Assembly (NCBI GenBank): GCA_033811195.1 | Contig: JAPXOZ010000006.1 | Span: forward strand, 39,056 to 103,055 | Source: Cacconaster sp033811195 | GTDB taxonomy: Bacteria > Bacteroidota > Bacteroidia > Bacteroidales > UBA932 | Direction: 5' to 3' | DNA: 64,000 bases | Shown here: positions 15,988 to 24,674 of the stretch, one piece after another | How the letters are laid out: each line of letters opens with the position of its first letter | How positions within the stretch are numbered: the stretch's first letter is position 1 | The notes under the pieces: generated by a model | What the model was told of the DNA's origin: nothing | The model's input: only the letters and a program-made list of their open reading frames with translations | Database searches by the model: none | Made by a program: the position numbers and the translations under genes

Positions 15988-17706
15988 ATGAGAAAATACA
16001 GGATATTTATATTGATTGCCACTATAGTACTCTCTGCACTTGCAGCATATGGTATTTTTACGGCTCCCAGAGTTAACTCCACAGATTCAGAGAATTTTTC
16101 TGCTGAGAGAGTCTCTGCTGACATTAAGGTTATCAGCCGGAAACCACATTCTATAATTCATCCGAAGGAGAGAGCCGAGGTCAGAGACTACTTGGGAGAT
16201 CGTTTAATTGCCCTCACAGACTCTTCGGTAGTCTTTTATCCGTATGAAAACGCTACGGAATATGAGGGTAAACCGATTGATATCACCAACATTTTTGCAC
16301 AGGTGGATCCTGTGATTGATGATCCTGAGCATCCGGACCCTACATATCTGATGCTGATCGCTCATTATGACTCGAGATACCCTCAGAAGGTATTGGATCA
16401 GACAGTGCTCTCTTACGGTGCAGCAGATGACGGTTATGGATGCGGCGTGGCGCTGGAGTCTCTTAGACAGGCTTTACGCTATCGCGGGGAGTGGAGACAG
16501 GGTATAAAAATTTTGCTCACCGACTCCGAAGAGTGGAAACTGACAGGCATTAATTCAGCATTGGAGCACAATCCCGAGATTTTTGACAATGTAGGACTGA
16601 TAATCAATCTCGAAAGCCGTGGCAACAAAGGTCCCGTTCTGCTCTTTGAGACAGGAAAAAACAACTCTAAGGTGCTTTCGCTCTATAAGAAGGCCAAGGC
16701 TCCCTATACCTACACCTTTACTACAGTGGTTTACGAGTTTATGCCTAACTTCACCGATTTCACTCCGTTGAAAGATTCATACCCGGGCCTTAATTTCTCC
16801 AATCTTGACGATATCAACCACTATCATACTGATCTGGACAATTACGACAACATATCACTTAAAACGATACAGCATTTTGGTGCACAATTGGAGCCGATAA
16901 TAGAAGAGTATCTTACCAACCACGAATATCGTGATCCAAAGGCATTGGTTTCCGATAAGTCATCGATTGCTTTTACCATCCCCGCTATCGGCCTGATAAC
17001 TTTCTCCAAGGGAGGCTACCTACTGGCTAATTCCATAGTTTTGGCCCTCTTCTGCCTTATTTTCAGCTTTGCGCTGATCAGTGGTAGGATCAGACCTCTC
17101 AAGGTGCTTGTGGCCTCTGCAAAAGTGCTCTTATGGGCTATTGTGGCTTTTGGTATAGGAGAACTTATTGCCTGGACAGTCTCCCTGATTACGGGTGCTA
17201 AGTTCTCTTTAATGGGCGTTGTGCGAGGAGTACAGTTTGACGAGTGGGTTATGATAGGCACGGCAGTTATTACCGCACTGATAGTTACAATCTGCTTCTT
17301 GTGGGGCAGGAAAAAGTCGGCTGACCGAATTTCATCGACAGCTATTCGCAAGAGTGCTTCAGCCAGTGGTGCTACCAGATACTCCTACAATCTTCTCTAT
17401 GGTACAATGTTGCTTCTGCTACTCCTTTCTGCAGTTCTATTGCTGACCATAGGTGAAAATTTCTTCTTTGCATTACCTCTGGCTCTTGCTGCTGCTTCAG
17501 TTTTCCTTTGGAGAGTTACAACCTGGCGCGGATGGCTCTTAGCTGCGGTTGTATTAACCTTATTGCATGCATTTTCATTCCTTTATATAGTGATAATTGC
17601 TCTTACGATGGGTGCTCTGGGTGTGCTTCCGTTCTTTATGGTAATCTATATGGCATTGCTTTTGCCTTTGGCTGATCTGTATACCCGCAAAGAGAAAACC
17701 ATCTGA
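15988..17706 (+). CDS. M28-family zinc peptidase with C-terminal membrane domain
   Basis: 572 residues. An N-terminal hydrophobic segment (IFILIATIVLSALAAYGIF) acts as a signal anchor and is followed by an M28 (aminopeptidase Y/S-like) domain. The zinc and catalytic residues are apparent in LMLIAHYDSRYP (His), YGAADDGYGCGVALE (bridging Asp), LTDSEEWKLTG (catalytic Glu pair) and DINHYHTDLDN (late His). The second half (~345-570) has several transmembrane helices, so the catalytic domain probably faces the periplasm, tethered to the inner membrane. This M28-plus-membrane layout is found in Bacteroidetes; the substrates are unknown. It lies 18 bases after the acyl-CoA ligase gene. Confidence 0.88.
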   Translation: MRKYRIFILIATIVLSALAAYGIFTAPRVNSTDSENFSAERVSADIKVISRKPHSIIHPKERAEVRDYLGDRLIALTDSSVVFYPYENATEYEGKPIDITNIFAQVDPVIDDPEHPDPTYLMLIAHYDSRYPQKVLDQTVLSYGAADDGYGCGVALESLRQALRYRGEWRQGIKILLTDSEEWKLTGINSALEHNPEIFDNVGLIINLESRGNKGPVLLFETGKNNSKVLSLYKKAKAPYTYTFTTVVYEFMPNFTDFTPLKDSYPGLNFSNLDDINHYHTDLDNYDNISLKTIQHFGAQLEPIIEEYLTNHEYRDPKALVSDKSSIAFTIPAIGLITFSKGGYLLANSIVLALFCLIFSFALISGRIRPLKVLVASAKVLLWAIVAFGIGELIAWTVSLITGAKFSLMGVVRGVQFDEWVMIGTAVITALIVTICFLWGRKKSADRISSTAIRKSASASGATRYSYNLLYGTMLLLLLLSAVLLLTIGENFFFALPLALAAASVFLWRVTTWRGWLLAAVVLTLLHAFSFLYIVIIALTMGALGVLPFFMVIYMALLLPLADLYTRKEKTI

Positions 17707-17710
17707 TATA

Positions 17711-18832
17711 GTGTTTGAAAATATTAGGCCATACAATGACCGAGAAACACTCGAAGCACTTGCGAGAGTGGCAAACCATCCTCTGACCGGAAGCATCTCA
17801 GCATATTTCTATCCTGACAAGGAGAGGGGATATCTCGGAGAGTTCCTAAGGAGTGTAACCGGCACATATGATTTTCAGGCAAGGGTTATGTACCACGTCA
17901 TAGGCTTTGTTATGAAAAACACTACAAATGGAGTGACTTTTTCGGGCTTGGAACATTTCACTGAGGGTAAGAAACGCCCTTTTCTGTTACTATCAAACCA
18001 TCGGGATATAGTTCTCGACTCTGCATTCATACAATTTATCCTGGAAGATAATAAGCTGCCTTTGACGGAAATTGCAGTAGGGGACAATCTTATTGCAGAT
18101 AGTTACATAGAAGATATTATTCGTTCCAATCGTATGATAAAAGTTGTGAGAAGCGAAAATCCACGCGAGGTTTACAACAGCTCGAAGATCTTCTCACAAT
18201 ATATTAGAAGCAGCACTTCCAACATTTGGCTTGCACATCGCAACGGTCGGGCCAAAGATGGTGTTGACACTACAGAGCAAGGATTGCTTAAAATGCTGGA
18301 TATGAGTGGTAGGGGGGACTTCATCTCAAACTTTTCTGAGCTTAATATCATGCCTGTTTCCATATCCTACGAGATAGAGACTTGTGGCATAGAGAAGGCG
18401 CTCGAGACCTGGATACGCAAGAGTACCGGTACCTATAAGAAGACTCCGGGAGAAGACACAGAGAGTATTCTCAAGGGTATAAAACAGCCAAAGGGAGCCG
18501 TACATATCTCTTTTTGCCAGCCCTTAACGCTTGAAGAACTGCAGAAAACAAATTCATTTTCTAGAAATGAAAAATTTCAGTATCTTGCATCAGTTATTGA
18601 TAAAAAAATCCTTGACGGATTCAGGCTTTATCCTTCTCATTATGTTGCGGCTGACATCCTAAAATGCGAGGAAAGGTTTTCAGAGAATTACTCTATGGCT
18701 GATAAAGATGCCTTCAGAGCTTATCTTGAGAGGGAAATATCAGGGGTTCCGGCATCTGCTGACCGCAGTGCTGTTATGGATAATCTCCTGCACATTTATG
18801 CCAATCCTGTCTTTAGGAAATATCGGTTTTGA
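17711..18832 (+). CDS. PlsC-like glycerophospholipid acyltransferase
   Basis: 373 residues starting at GTG 17711, 4 bases after the M28 stop. The acyltransferase motif I, SNHRDIVLDS (NHxxxxD, ~96-105), is intact, and a later HRNGRAKDGVD resembles the substrate-phosphate motif (usually PEGxR). No clear transmembrane segment is seen. Members of this family transfer acyl groups to glycerol-3-phosphate, lysophosphatidic acid or related lipids. The exact acceptor is not evident, and an association with the neighbouring acyl-CoA ligase is a plausible inference. The stop overlaps the region just upstream of the OmpA-like gene. Confidence 0.8.
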   Translation: MFENIRPYNDRETLEALARVANHPLTGSISAYFYPDKERGYLGEFLRSVTGTYDFQARVMYHVIGFVMKNTTNGVTFSGLEHFTEGKKRPFLLLSNHRDIVLDSAFIQFILEDNKLPLTEIAVGDNLIADSYIEDIIRSNRMIKVVRSENPREVYNSSKIFSQYIRSSTSNIWLAHRNGRAKDGVDTTEQGLLKMLDMSGRGDFISNFSELNIMPVSISYEIETCGIEKALETWIRKSTGTYKKTPGEDTESILKGIKQPKGAVHISFCQPLTLEELQKTNSFSRNEKFQYLASVIDKKILDGFRLYPSHYVAADILKCEERFSENYSMADKDAFRAYLEREISGVPASADRSAVMDNLLHIYANPVFRKYRF

Positions 18833-18861
18833 AGCAACTATTTAACTATAATATTTCAGAC

Positions 18862-19599
18862 ATGAAAAAGATTCTAACTATTCTTTTTTGCGTATCTCTC
18901 CTGTGCACCGGATGCGGCAGTTCGTCCAAGGCTTCCAAAAGTGCTATTATGGGCGATGGTAGTGCTGTAGGAGCTGGGATAGATTCGCCAGGTGGCAAGG
19001 ACACCAAGAAAAAATCTTCAAGCAAGTCAAGCAAGTCTACTAAGTCCACCAAGAAAACAACTGCAAGCAAGGATACCAAGAGAGCAACTTACGATGAGCC
19101 TGTTGGTACTGATGCTGTATCTGTTATTGGGTACATTATGGAACAAAAGGCATCAGACATGGCCGGGATCGGAGATGTTAATGTAAAAACCCTTACCGAT
19201 TCTAGGGGATATAAGGCTATAAAGGTGATTTTCGATAGCGGTATTCTTTTTGAAACCGGTAAATATTCTCTTAATGAGGATGCAAAAGCCGCTCTATCTG
19301 CGTTTGTAGAAGAGATGGGGGAACTTCCTGAAACTAACATCACTGTCTACGGTCATACAGACAACACCGGTTCGGCGGCAGCAAACGAAAGAGTCTCTCT
19401 CCAGCGTGCAAAGTCTGTTGCAGATTACCTAAAAAGCCTTGGTATTGAGGCAAACAGGGTAGTTTATGAGGGCAAATCCTTCAGAGAACCTATTGCAGAC
19501 AACAGTACTGCAGAAGGCCGTAGGATCAATCGCCGTGTAGAGGTATTTGTTTACGCAAATGAGAGAATGATACAGCAGGCTAAAGAAGGAACTCTTTAA
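18862..19599 (+). CDS. OmpA-family lipoprotein
   Basis: 245 residues from ATG 18862, chosen because it gives a proper lipoprotein signal (MKKILTILFCVSLLCTGCGS, lipobox LCTGC). An upstream in-frame ATG at 18829 would bury it. After a Ser/Lys/Thr-rich low-complexity linker (~30-70), the C-terminal ~115 residues are an OmpA-like peptidoglycan-binding domain: ILFETGKYSLNEDAK, ITVYGHTDNTGSAAANERVSLQRAKSVADYL and the end NSTAEGRRINRRVEVFVYA. It is predicted to tether an envelope membrane to peptidoglycan. It lies 29 bases after the acyltransferase gene and 5 bases before the GIN lipoprotein. Confidence 0.9.
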   Translation: MKKILTILFCVSLLCTGCGSSSKASKSAIMGDGSAVGAGIDSPGGKDTKKKSSSKSSKSTKSTKKTTASKDTKRATYDEPVGTDAVSVIGYIMEQKASDMAGIGDVNVKTLTDSRGYKAIKVIFDSGILFETGKYSLNEDAKAALSAFVEEMGELPETNITVYGHTDNTGSAAANERVSLQRAKSVADYLKSLGIEANRVVYEGKSFREPIADNSTAEGRRINRRVEVFVYANERMIQQAKEGTL

Positions 19600-19604
19600 C
19601 AGTA

Positions 19605-20312
19605 ATGAAACGTCTTCTTCCGGGAATTTTAATAGCACTATCGCTTATTCTATCTTCTTGTGCGAGAATCAATACGGGTAGGACTGACGGGACATATTTC
19701 TACCCTCTGGAGCCCTTTACCGGAGTTAAGGTGGGAGATGATATCTTTACTAGGATTTATGTGCAGGAAGGGGAGTACGGTATTGAAATTACCTGTGACG
19801 AAAATATACGCAATCACCTCTACGGAAAGATCCTGAACGGGGTGTTACATTTTGGCGTTAAGAAAGGTGTCGTCCCCGGGACAAGCGTAGATATGGAAGT
19901 GAGGATATACACTGATTCGCTTAGTTATCTCGAAGTTGCTGACAACACGCCTGTAGGCATCTACGGAGATGTTTCCGGTAACCTTGAACTCAAATTGACC
20001 GGTCAGAGCAATGTAAGATGTAACTCCTTGGATCTGGACAATCTGACTATCAATGCCATTGGAGGCGGTGCCGTATTGAAGGGGAAGGCTATCAAAGCGG
20101 TTATAAACTGCTATTCCGGAGCTTCAGTTAAGGATTTTACTCTATCAATAGAAGATCTTATCATTTATATGTCCGGTGCCAGTAGAGCCGAGTTTACGGT
20201 AAACAATACAATTAATGCCGATTTGAGAGGAGGCAGCACTTTCACCTACAGGGGCAATGCTTATGTACAATCGGAAAAGCTCAGGGGAGGCTCTGTGCTG
20301 AATAAAGAATAA
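19605..20312 (+). CDS. GIN-domain (DUF2807) lipoprotein
   Basis: 235 residues with a lipoprotein signal (MKRLLPGILIALSLILSSCA) followed by a GIN/DUF2807 domain: FTGVKVGDDIFTRIYVQEGEYGIEITCDENI, LKLTGQSNVRCNSLDL, CYSGASVKDF and YMSGASRAEF. It is a paralogue in fold of the protein at 3169-4053 but has fewer SGAS repeats and a lipid anchor. It is the last gene of the envelope run, ending 111 bases before the lysine operon. The function of the family is unknown; a surface beta-helix role is inferred. Confidence 0.83.
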   Translation: MKRLLPGILIALSLILSSCARINTGRTDGTYFYPLEPFTGVKVGDDIFTRIYVQEGEYGIEITCDENIRNHLYGKILNGVLHFGVKKGVVPGTSVDMEVRIYTDSLSYLEVADNTPVGIYGDVSGNLELKLTGQSNVRCNSLDLDNLTINAIGGGAVLKGKAIKAVINCYSGASVKDFTLSIEDLIIYMSGASRAEFTVNNTINADLRGGSTFTYRGNAYVQSEKLRGGSVLNKE

Positions 20313-20319
20313 TAAATTC

Positions 20320-20350
20320 TTGGAAATCGTCATGAATTTGATTAATTTTG
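20320..20350 (+). promoter_or_regulatory. Promoter of the lysine fermentation operon
   Basis: TTG at 20320-20322 and TAATTTTG at 20343-20350 are exactly 20 bases apart, a good Bacteroidetes -33/-7 pair. The transcript would start near 20357, leaving a leader of about 67 bases before atoD. Confidence 0.65.
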
Positions 20351-20387
20351 CGGATTGCGTTAAACATAGTTTAACAGGTCCGCAAAA
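20346..20387. promoter_or_regulatory. Nested palindrome overlapping the lysine operon promoter (candidate operator)
   Basis: The outer arms TTTTGCGGA (20346-20354) and TCCGCAAAA (20379-20387) are perfect inverted repeats. Inside them, GTTAAAC (20359-20365) and GTTTAAC (20369-20375) form a second perfect inverted repeat around ATA. The outer arm covers the -7 box and the inner one covers the likely transcription start, the usual place for a repressor site. A small GCAA-AA-TTGC hairpin followed by TTTTT comes next (20382-20396). Confidence 0.55.
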
Positions 20388-20423
20388 TTGCTTTTTAGTT
20401 AGAACAATTAAATTCTCTATAAT

Positions 20424-21074
20424 ATGAAAAAAAATATTTCTCTTAAGGATGCCGTTGCAATGGTAAAAGACGGCGCTACAATTATGGTTGGTGGTTTTCT
20501 AGGTACAGGAGCTCCCGCGCAGTTAATTGATGCTCTTGTGGAGAGTGGAGTCAAGGATCTTACAGTTATCGCTAATGACACCGTGTTTGACGGTAAGGGC
20601 TGGGGCAGGTTGATTGAGAATCACCAAGTAAAGAAGATCATAGCCTCATATATAGGTGGTAACGCCGCATCTATAGATCAGATGAACTCAGGTGAAACAG
20701 AGGTTGAGTTTGTTCCTCAGGGTACCCTTGCAGAGCGTATCCGCGCTAAGGGTGCAGGACTTGGCGGCGTGCTTACTCCCACAGGTCTCGACACCGTTGT
20801 TGAGGAAGGCAAGAAAAGAATTACTATTGACGGTAAGGACTATCTTATAGAGAAACCTCTTGGTGCCGATTTCGCATTTATCGGTGGTTCTATCGTTGAT
20901 GAGTCAGGCAATGTGTTCTACAGAGGCACCACGCGCAATTTCAATCCCACAATGGCCCAGGCTGGTGATGTTGTAATTGTCGAGGCCGAAAAGGTGGTTC
21001 CCGTCGGCGAACTGGCTCCCGAGGCAATACATACTCCTTCTATCTTCGTGGATTACATATATGTAAAACAATAA
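20424..21074 (+). CDS. atoD: Butyrate/acetoacetate CoA-transferase subunit A
   Basis: 216 residues of the CoA-transferase family I alpha subunit (MVGGFLGTGAPAQLIDALVESGVKDLTVIANDT, PQGTLAERIRAKGAGLGGVLTPTG). With the beta subunit AtoA, encoded separately at 29482, it moves CoA from butyryl-CoA to acetoacetate, releasing butyrate and supplying acetoacetyl-CoA for the thiolase. It is the first gene of the lysine operon, directly behind the promoter and palindrome. The two subunits are separated by eight genes rather than being adjacent, although both lie in the same transcription unit. Substrate choice is inferred from the pathway. Confidence 0.9.
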   Translation: MKKNISLKDAVAMVKDGATIMVGGFLGTGAPAQLIDALVESGVKDLTVIANDTVFDGKGWGRLIENHQVKKIIASYIGGNAASIDQMNSGETEVEFVPQGTLAERIRAKGAGLGGVLTPTGLDTVVEEGKKRITIDGKDYLIEKPLGADFAFIGGSIVDESGNVFYRGTTRNFNPTMAQAGDVVIVEAEKVVPVGELAPEAIHTPSIFVDYIYVKQ

Positions 21075-21108
21075 TTCGACAACAACAGATATTTAAAAGA
21101 AACTATTT

Positions 21109-21495
21109 ATGACAAACAAATCAATGATTAGAGTACGTATGAGCTCTCAAGATGCTCATTACGGCGGTAATTTAGTTGACGGCGCAAAAATGCTTCAACT
21201 TTTCGGTGATGTTGCTACCGAACTTTTGATTAAACGCGACGGTGATGAAGGTCTCTTCAAAGCTTATGATATGGTGGAATTCTTTGCTCCCGTATACGCA
21301 GGTGAGTTTATAGAGGTAGTGGGTGAGATTGTTTCAGAAGGTAATTCTTCAAGGAAAATGGTATTTGAGGCACGCAAGGTAATTGTTCCCCGTCCCGATA
21401 TCAGCGATTCGGCTGCTGATTTTCTTGAAGAGCCCATCGTAGTGTGCCGTGCAAGCGGTACTTGTGTAACCCCTAAATCTTGCCAGAGAAAATAA
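21109..21495 (+). CDS. kal: 3-aminobutyryl-CoA ammonia-lyase
   Basis: 128 residues with the hot-dog fold pattern and the features of Kal of the lysine pathway: IRVRMSSQDAHYGGNLVDGAKMLQLFGDVATELLIKRDGDEG and MVEFFAPVYAGEFIEVVGEI. Kal removes ammonia from L-3-aminobutyryl-CoA to give crotonyl-CoA, the substrate of the acyl-CoA dehydrogenase encoded later in the operon. Size matches the known small subunit enzyme. It is placed between atoD (34 bases) and kce (2 bases). The assignment rests on sequence resemblance plus a complete pathway context. Confidence 0.88.
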   Translation: MTNKSMIRVRMSSQDAHYGGNLVDGAKMLQLFGDVATELLIKRDGDEGLFKAYDMVEFFAPVYAGEFIEVVGEIVSEGNSSRKMVFEARKVIVPRPDISDSAADFLEEPIVVCRASGTCVTPKSCQRK

Positions 21496-21497
21496 TT

Positions 21498-22325
21498 ATG
21501 GATAAACTCATTATCACTGCCGCTATCTGCGGCGCAGAAGTTACCAAGGAGCAGAATCCTGCGGTTCCCTATACTGTATATGAAATTGTACGCGAGGCCA
21601 AATCTGCCGTTGATGCCGGTGCCGCTATCGTGCATCTCCACGTACGCGAGGATGACGGTACTCCCACACAGAGTAAGGCACGTTTCAAGGAGTGCATTGA
21701 TGCTATATATAAGGTTTGTCCTGATGTTATCCTCATCCCTTCTACCGGTGGTGCAGTAGGTATGACTGCTGAAGAGAGACTTCAGCCTACAGAGCTTTTC
21801 CCTGAAATGGCAACCCTCGATTGCGGTACCTGTAATTTTGGTGACGAAGTGTTTGAAAATACTATGCCCATGATGCGTGAGTTTGGTAAAAGAATGCTCG
21901 AAAACAACATTAAGCCTGAATATGAGTGTTTTGAAATGGGTCACCTAGATACAATACTCACTATGGCCCGCAAAGGTGAGGTGCCCGGTCATCCGATGCA
22001 TTTTAACTTTGTTCTCGGCGTGCCCGGTTGTACTTCAGCAACCATTCCTAACCTTTGCTGGCTCGTGAATGCTATTCCCGCAGGCAGCACCTGGTGTGCT
22101 ACAGGTATCGGTCGTCACAATTACACCCTTGTTGCTCCGGCAATTTCCATGGGTGGCCATGTGAGAGTTGGATTTGAAGACAGTCTCTATCTAGGTAGGG
22201 GAGTCCTCGCACAATCCAACGGCGAACTTGTTGCAAAGGTAGTTAGACTGGCCAAAGAGCTTGGTCGCGCTGTTGCAACACCGGCTGAAGCACGTCAAAT
22301 CCTTGGATTAGCTCCAAGACAATAA
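21498..22325 (+). CDS. kce: 3-keto-5-aminohexanoate cleavage enzyme
   Basis: 275 residues from ATG 21498; an upstream TTG at 21480 would overlap kal and add six residues, so it is rejected. It belongs to the BKACE (DUF849) family of zinc TIM-barrel enzymes that condense a beta-keto acid with acetyl-CoA. Visible motifs are the N-terminal LIITAAICGAEVTKEQNPAVPYT, the zinc-ligand HLHVR (AAIVHLHVREDDGTPTQ), STGG and GGHVRVGFED near the end. It converts 3-keto-5-aminohexanoate plus acetyl-CoA into 3-aminobutyryl-CoA and acetoacetate. Normal length. Lies between kal and kdd. Confidence 0.93.
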   Translation: MDKLIITAAICGAEVTKEQNPAVPYTVYEIVREAKSAVDAGAAIVHLHVREDDGTPTQSKARFKECIDAIYKVCPDVILIPSTGGAVGMTAEERLQPTELFPEMATLDCGTCNFGDEVFENTMPMMREFGKRMLENNIKPEYECFEMGHLDTILTMARKGEVPGHPMHFNFVLGVPGCTSATIPNLCWLVNAIPAGSTWCATGIGRHNYTLVAPAISMGGHVRVGFEDSLYLGRGVLAQSNGELVAKVVRLAKELGRAVATPAEARQILGLAPRQ

Positions 22326-22369
22326 TCATTTTGAAACAATAATCTAATTAAAAACAGCAATAATAAATA

Positions 22370-23410
22370 ATGAAAAAAGGTAACAAATATGGAACGCACC
22401 GCGTAATTGAGCCTAAGGGCGTTCTCCCTCAGCCGGCAGATAAGATTGACAACAACATGGACGAGATCTATGACAATGAGATCCTTATTGATGTTCAAAC
22501 TCTAAATATCGACTCGGCTTCATTTACCGATATAGCCAACTTCTGTAATCACGACAAGGAAGAGATGAAGAAGGAAATACTTCTCAACGTTGAGCTACAG
22601 GGTAAACACCGCAACCGTCGTACTGGTTCCGGTGGTATGCTACTTGGTAGGGTTGAAAAAATCGGTGACGCTCTTGTGGGCAAAACCGATCTCAAAGTTG
22701 GTGATAAAATTGCCACTCTCGTGTCTCTCTCACTGACTCCCCTTCGTATTGACGAGATTCTCGAAATACGTGAAGATGTTGATCAGGTTGACATCAAGGG
22801 TAAGGCTATTCTTTTCGAGAGCGGTATATATGCAAAGATTCCCACGGATATGCCTGAAAAATTGGCCCTCTCGGCTCTTGACGTTGCAGGTGCTCCTGCT
22901 CAAACAGCAAAGCTTTGCAGACCCGGCGATACCGTTCTTATAATCGGTGGTGGAGGCAAATCAGGTATGCTCTGTTGCTATGAGGCAAAGAAACGTGTAG
23001 GTGTGACAGGTAAGGTTATCGGTATGGGACATAGCGAAAGGTCAACTCAACGTATGCGTGATCTCGGTTTTTGTGATGAGGTATTTGCAGGCAATGCAAA
23101 CGATCCCATTGCAATGTATGAGAAAATTTACGAGCTCACCGACGGCAAAATGGCTGATGTGACCATCAACAACGTAAATGTTCCCGATACGGAGATGACC
23201 TCCATCCTGTGTACCAAAAACGATGGTATTATCTATTTCTTCTCTATGGCAACCAGCTTTACAAAAGCAGCTCTCGGTGCAGAAGGTGTAGGCAGCGATG
23301 TTACTATGATTATCGGTAACGGCTATACCAAGGGACATGCTGAAATCACCCTCCAGATACTCAGAGATAGCGAGAAATTGAGAAAGATATTTACCGAACT
23401 TTATGCATAA
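22370..23410 (+). CDS. kdd: L-erythro-3,5-diaminohexanoate dehydrogenase
   Basis: 346 residues with a medium-chain dehydrogenase-like layout. An N-terminal substrate part opens with GTHRVIEPKGVLPQPADKIDN. A Rossmann part follows with the nucleotide loop LIIGGGGKSGMLCCYEAKKRVG (starts ~196) and VTINNVNVPDTEMTSILCTK. It fits Kdd, which oxidatively deaminates 3,5-diaminohexanoate with NAD(P) to 3-keto-5-aminohexanoate and ammonia. No zinc-alcohol-dehydrogenase signature is visible, as expected for Kdd. It lies 44 bases after kce and 9 bases before kamA. Confidence 0.92.
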   Translation: MKKGNKYGTHRVIEPKGVLPQPADKIDNNMDEIYDNEILIDVQTLNIDSASFTDIANFCNHDKEEMKKEILLNVELQGKHRNRRTGSGGMLLGRVEKIGDALVGKTDLKVGDKIATLVSLSLTPLRIDEILEIREDVDQVDIKGKAILFESGIYAKIPTDMPEKLALSALDVAGAPAQTAKLCRPGDTVLIIGGGGKSGMLCCYEAKKRVGVTGKVIGMGHSERSTQRMRDLGFCDEVFAGNANDPIAMYEKIYELTDGKMADVTINNVNVPDTEMTSILCTKNDGIIYFFSMATSFTKAALGAEGVGSDVTMIIGNGYTKGHAEITLQILRDSEKLRKIFTELYA

Positions 23411-23419
23411 ATTGAGGAT

Positions 23420-24670
23420 ATGAATGTTTCAAGAAGAAAAGAACTCTTTCCTGAGGTTACCGATTTACAGTGGAATGACTGGAAATGGCAGGTAAAACAC
23501 AGGATTGAGACTCTTGACCAGCTCAAAAAATATGTTAAACTTACTCCTGAGGAGGAAGAGGGTGTCAAAAAGACACTCTCTACTCTCAGGATGGCAATCA
23601 CTCCTTATTACATTTCACTCATTCACCCTGACGATCCTCACGATCCCATTCGTAAGCAGGCAATTCCTACAGGTGCAGAGACGCATCAGTCGGCGGCGGA
23701 CCTTCTCGACCCTCTACATGAGGATGAGGATTCCCCGACTCCAGGCCTCACTCACAGATATCCTGACAGAGTGCTGCTTCTTATCACCGATATGTGCTCA
23801 ATGTACTGCCGTCACTGTACCAGAAGGCGTTTTGCAGGACAGAAGGATGCCGAGAGCCCCAGTGAGAGGATTGACAAGGCTATAGAGTACATTGCACGCA
23901 CTCCTCAGGTGAGAGACGTACTGCTTTCCGGAGGTGATGCCCTTATGGTCAGTGATGCGAAACTCGAAGATATTATCAAAAGGCTCCGTGCAATACCACA
24001 TGTGGAGATTATCCGCATCGGCTCGAGAGTACCTGTGGTATGCCCGCAGCGTATAACCGATGATCTGGTCAACATGCTTAAGAAGTATCATCCCATATGG
24101 CTTAACACACACTTCAATCATCCCAACGAGGTGACTGAAGAGTCTGCCAGGGCTTGTGCGAGACTTGCAGATGCAGGCGTTCCTCTTGGAAACCAGTCTG
24201 TGCTTCTGCGTGGTATAAATGATTGCGTTCACGTAATGAAGAAACTAGTTCACGAGCTTGTGAAGATACGTGTGCGTCCTTATTATATTTACCAGTGTGA
24301 TCTTTCGATGGGTCTGGAGCATTTCCGTACCCCAGTTTCAAAGGGTATTGAAATTATGGAGGGTCTCAGAGGCCATACTTCCGGTTACGCTGTGCCTACT
24401 TTCGTTGTGGATGCTCCCGGTGGTGGCGGCAAAACGCCCGTTATGCCCCAGTATATAATATCGCAGGCTCCGGGTAAAGTTGTCCTGCGCAATTTTGAAG
24501 GGGTAATAACCACTTACACCGAGCCGGATGAGTATCATTTTGAATGCAACTGTGAGGAGTGCCGCAAAGAGCGCAAGAAGCCACTAGAAGGAGTTGTTTC
24601 TCTGCTGGAGGGTCAGAAGATGGCAATTGAGCCTGCGTTCCTCCAACGCAAGGAGCGCAGTAAGCACTAA
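23420..24670 (+). CDS. kamA: Lysine 2,3-aminomutase (radical SAM, PLP)
   Basis: 416 residues. The radical-SAM [4Fe-4S] ligands are C126, C130 and C133 in CSMYCRHCTRRRFAG. The glycine-rich SAM motif LLSGGDALM follows. The PLP-binding lysine is K338 in VVDAPGGGGKTPVMP, matching the clostridial enzyme. The C-terminal ECNCEECRKER carries the extra cysteines expected for zinc binding. It interconverts L-alpha-lysine and L-beta-lysine, the first step of the pathway. Length and motifs fit the true lysine enzyme rather than EpmB, which is shorter. Followed after 4 bases by kamB. Confidence 0.96.
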   Translation: MNVSRRKELFPEVTDLQWNDWKWQVKHRIETLDQLKKYVKLTPEEEEGVKKTLSTLRMAITPYYISLIHPDDPHDPIRKQAIPTGAETHQSAADLLDPLHEDEDSPTPGLTHRYPDRVLLLITDMCSMYCRHCTRRRFAGQKDAESPSERIDKAIEYIARTPQVRDVLLSGGDALMVSDAKLEDIIKRLRAIPHVEIIRIGSRVPVVCPQRITDDLVNMLKKYHPIWLNTHFNHPNEVTEESARACARLADAGVPLGNQSVLLRGINDCVHVMKKLVHELVKIRVRPYYIYQCDLSMGLEHFRTPVSKGIEIMEGLRGHTSGYAVPTFVVDAPGGGGKTPVMPQYIISQAPGKVVLRNFEGVITTYTEPDEYHFECNCEECRKERKKPLEGVVSLLEGQKMAIEPAFLQRKERSKH

Positions 24671-24674
24671 GATT

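Noticed and set aside
20351..20423. Cobalamin or lysine riboswitch in the operon leader
   Set aside because: The leader is only about 67 bases and shows neither the B12 box nor a lysine-aptamer layout; only short palindromes are present.
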